Assembly (NCBI GenBank): GCA_964641455.1
Contig: CAZXLH010000007.1
Span: forward strand, 1 to 64,000
Source of the DNA: DTU015 sp964641455
GTDB lineage: Bacteria > Bacillota > Sulfobacillia > Fermentithermobacillales > Fermentithermobacillaceae
Reading direction: 5' to 3'
DNA: 64,000 bases
Shown: positions 62,151 to 64,000 of the stretch, piece after piece
How positions within the stretch are numbered: position 1 is the first letter of the stretch
Layout of the letters: every line of letters starts with the position of its first letter
Program-made: the position numbers and the translations under genes
The notes under the pieces: generated by a model
Seen by the model: the letters and a program-made list of their open reading frames with translations, nothing else
Databases searched by the model: none
What the model was told of the DNA's origin: nothing

Positions 62151-63722
62151 TCATTTTTTATCAGGTGTGGGGGCTTTAGGCATTTGCCCAGGGGCACTTC
62201 TTGTGGCATCTTTTTCTCCTATGAACCTGGGGCGTCTATCCATAGCCCACCACGGTGCTCTTAAAATAGTATCTTGCTGTTCTCTTGCTACAAATGGCCA
62301 AAGGGGTTCCATGTACGCAACGCCAAAGGATCTGAGTGAGAAAAGGTGTATCGCCAATGCCGAAAGCCCTGTCAATATGCCAAACAGCCCCAGAGCTGAC
62401 GCGAGCAGCATTAAAGGAAATCTTAAAAGGCGGATTGAAATACCAAGACTGAAGATGGGTGTGGCAAAGGAAGATATGCCTGTGAGGGCCACGACCACAA
62501 CCATTGCTGCTGATACGAGCCCTGCTCTCATAGCTGCTTCGCCTATGACCAAAGCTCCTATAATACTTACTGCTTGCCCCACAATCCTTGGTAAGCGAAG
62601 CCCTGCTTCTCTTAATATCTCAAACACGACTTCCATAATGGTAGCTTCAACCACTGCAGGGAATGGGATTTGCTCTCTTTGCGCCGCAATGCTGAGAATT
62701 AAGGGAGTGGGCAGCAGTTCTTGGTGAAACGTGGTGATTGCTATGTATAATGCAGGTAAAGTAAGTGAGATGAAAAATGCTAAATATCTTAGAATTCGAA
62801 TAACACTTCCTGCGTAAAATCGTTCAAAATAATCTTCAGGGGCGGTGAGAAACATTGTAAAGGTAGCCGGCGCTACAAGGGCAAAAGGAGAACCATCTGT
62901 AAGTATAGCAATCCTGCCCTCAAGAAGATTACCTGTTACCCTGTCAGGGCGCTCAGTTCGCAAAATAGTGGGGAATGGAGACAGGGGTGCATCTTCTATC
63001 AATTCTTCAAGTTGCCCACTTTCTTGAATAGAGTCTACGCGAATTTGTGAAAGCCTCTTTTTGGCTTCTTGAGTAATCTGGGTGTTGGCAATTCCTTCTA
63101 TGTACAGAAGAGCTACAGGTGTTTTAGATACACTTCCAAGAGTATATTGCTTTACTATAAGCTTTGGATTTCTGATTTTTCGTCTTAGCAAACTTAGGTT
63201 AGTGGGCAAGGACTCAATAAATCCTTCTTTTGAACCTCTGATAGTAGCTTCTGTAGTAGGTTCTGATACGTTTCTTTGTGCATATCCTTGAGTCTGGCAT
63301 ACGATTGCTTTGGGAATGCCGTCAACAATGATACAAGTATTACCGTTTGCAATCTCGTCGAGAAGTTTATCAAAATTATATTCTTCAGAAACCCCGGTCA
63401 GTTCCAAGTACCGGTCCCTAAGACTTTTGTATATTTCACTTGGATCGTCTAAATCCACAGTCTTGTTAAGAACTTGTTTTAGTATGGCACCACTGACCAT
63501 TTCAGCATCTACGACTGCATCCAGGTGAACAACCAGCGCCGGAACCCGTCCTTCAACGCCGATCTTTACACGTCGAACTGCCAGGTCAGGGCTGTTGCCA
63601 AAAGCTTTTCTGATTCTTTTTTCATTTATATCCACGTTAGGTGATATAGGATTCTTATCATGCCCAGGACCGTCTGTGCGCCCAAATTTCCTGGTAATCA
63701 CCCTCATAAGCCTTCTAAGCAT
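62151..63722 (-). CDS. gerAA: Germinant receptor A subunit
   Basis: GerA-family spore germination protein. Soluble N-terminal region to about residue 270, containing ESGQLEELIEDAPLSPFPTI, TERPDRVTGNLLEGRIAIL and DGSPFALVAPATF, then about five helices including EVVFEILREAGLRLPRIVGQ. It forms the oligomeric channel-like part of the receptor. A longer frame reaches to 63761; the ATG at 63722 has GAGGA upstream and is preferred. First gene of gerAA-gerAB-gerAC. Confidence 0.95.
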   Translation of the reverse strand: MLRRLMRVITRKFGRTDGPGHDKNPISPNVDINEKRIRKAFGNSPDLAVRRVKIGVEGRVPALVVHLDAVVDAEMVSGAILKQVLNKTVDLDDPSEIYKSLRDRYLELTGVSEEYNFDKLLDEIANGNTCIIVDGIPKAIVCQTQGYAQRNVSEPTTEATIRGSKEGFIESLPTNLSLLRRKIRNPKLIVKQYTLGSVSKTPVALLYIEGIANTQITQEAKKRLSQIRVDSIQESGQLEELIEDAPLSPFPTILRTERPDRVTGNLLEGRIAILTDGSPFALVAPATFTMFLTAPEDYFERFYAGSVIRILRYLAFFISLTLPALYIAITTFHQELLPTPLILSIAAQREQIPFPAVVEATIMEVVFEILREAGLRLPRIVGQAVSIIGALVIGEAAMRAGLVSAAMVVVVALTGISSFATPIFSLGISIRLLRFPLMLLASALGLFGILTGLSALAIHLFSLRSFGVAYMEPLWPFVAREQQDTILRAPWWAMDRRPRFIGEKDATRSAPGQMPKAPTPDKK

Positions 63723-64000
63723 TAAGTGTCCTCGTTTCCCCAAAAATGTTCTCATTGGCAAACATCAGTATTAGATTTGCTTGGGCTCATTGTAAAACAC
63801 GCCATGCGATCCATCTTATGGATAGTAATGTGACATTTGGCTGGCCGGTATGCATTGGCAGAAAGGAAATTTGGAATCGCAGCAAACTACCATTACTGCA
63901 GTTTTATCTCTTTGATGAGTGTGTTGCAGCCCGGTGACGATAATTTATATGGCATAATCTCGATGTTGTTAATTAAGGATGCTTTGATTAGTGTGTTGCA

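Overview
The window looks like one scaffold from a spore-forming member of the Bacillota, probably an anaerobic, Clostridia-type bacterium. The evidence is a complete gerA-type germinant receptor operon, a cotJABC spore-coat operon, strong purine-rich ribosome binding sites with many TTG and GTG starts, and a diaminopimelate pathway gene. No rRNA, tRNA or other taxonomic marker was seen, so the genus is open. A run of 100 N (22266-22365) marks a scaffold gap.

Layout. (1) 1-1900: a diverged CRISPR-type repeat at the left edge, two small membrane proteins and decayed coding sequence. (2) 2002-14082: two type I CRISPR interference modules back to back on the + strand. The first is type I-B (Cas8b1/Cst1, Cas7/Cst2, Cas5, HD-Cas3). 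The second is type I-D (Cas10d/Csc3, Csc2, Csc1, Cas3 helicase without HD). A three-repeat array separates them. No cas6, cas1, cas2 or cas4 lies in the window. (3) 14364-28372: regulators and housekeeping or accessory genes (membrane-anchored HTH regulator, amidohydrolase, WYL regulator, M28 peptidase, ChrB, MFS transporter, P2-type cation ATPase, TrmB regulator). (4) 29166-32173: two tandem MgtE magnesium channels behind a possible structured leader. (5) 32617-35629: an uncharacterised four-gene membrane module, here called A-B-C-D, followed by a membrane-anchored M16-like peptidase and a HIRAN protein. (6) 39291-44752: a glutamate-synthase-like FMN protein, cotJABC, fchA and ftcD. (7) 45659-48147: a polar amino acid ABC importer. 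(8) 49818-56190: dapF, a DMT exporter, glycine decarboxylase gcvPA/gcvPB and an SDR. (9) 56263-59135: a second A-B-C-D module on the opposite strand. (10) 59331-63722: a small membrane protein and gerAC-gerAB-gerAA.

Working together: gcvPA/gcvPB, ftcD and fchA all feed one-carbon units into folate, as in glycine-, histidine- or purine-using anaerobes. The two CRISPR modules can only act if Cas6 and adaptation proteins are supplied from elsewhere. The left-edge repeat suggests more of the locus lies upstream.

The most unusual things are the paired I-B/I-D modules, the duplicated A-B-C-D membrane module, and an interspersed tandem repeat. The repeat has a 53-bp period and a 19-nt hairpin whose stem changes by compensating substitutions between loci (18.8, 22.4, 39.0 and 48.6 kb). 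One of its arrays runs into the scaffold gap.
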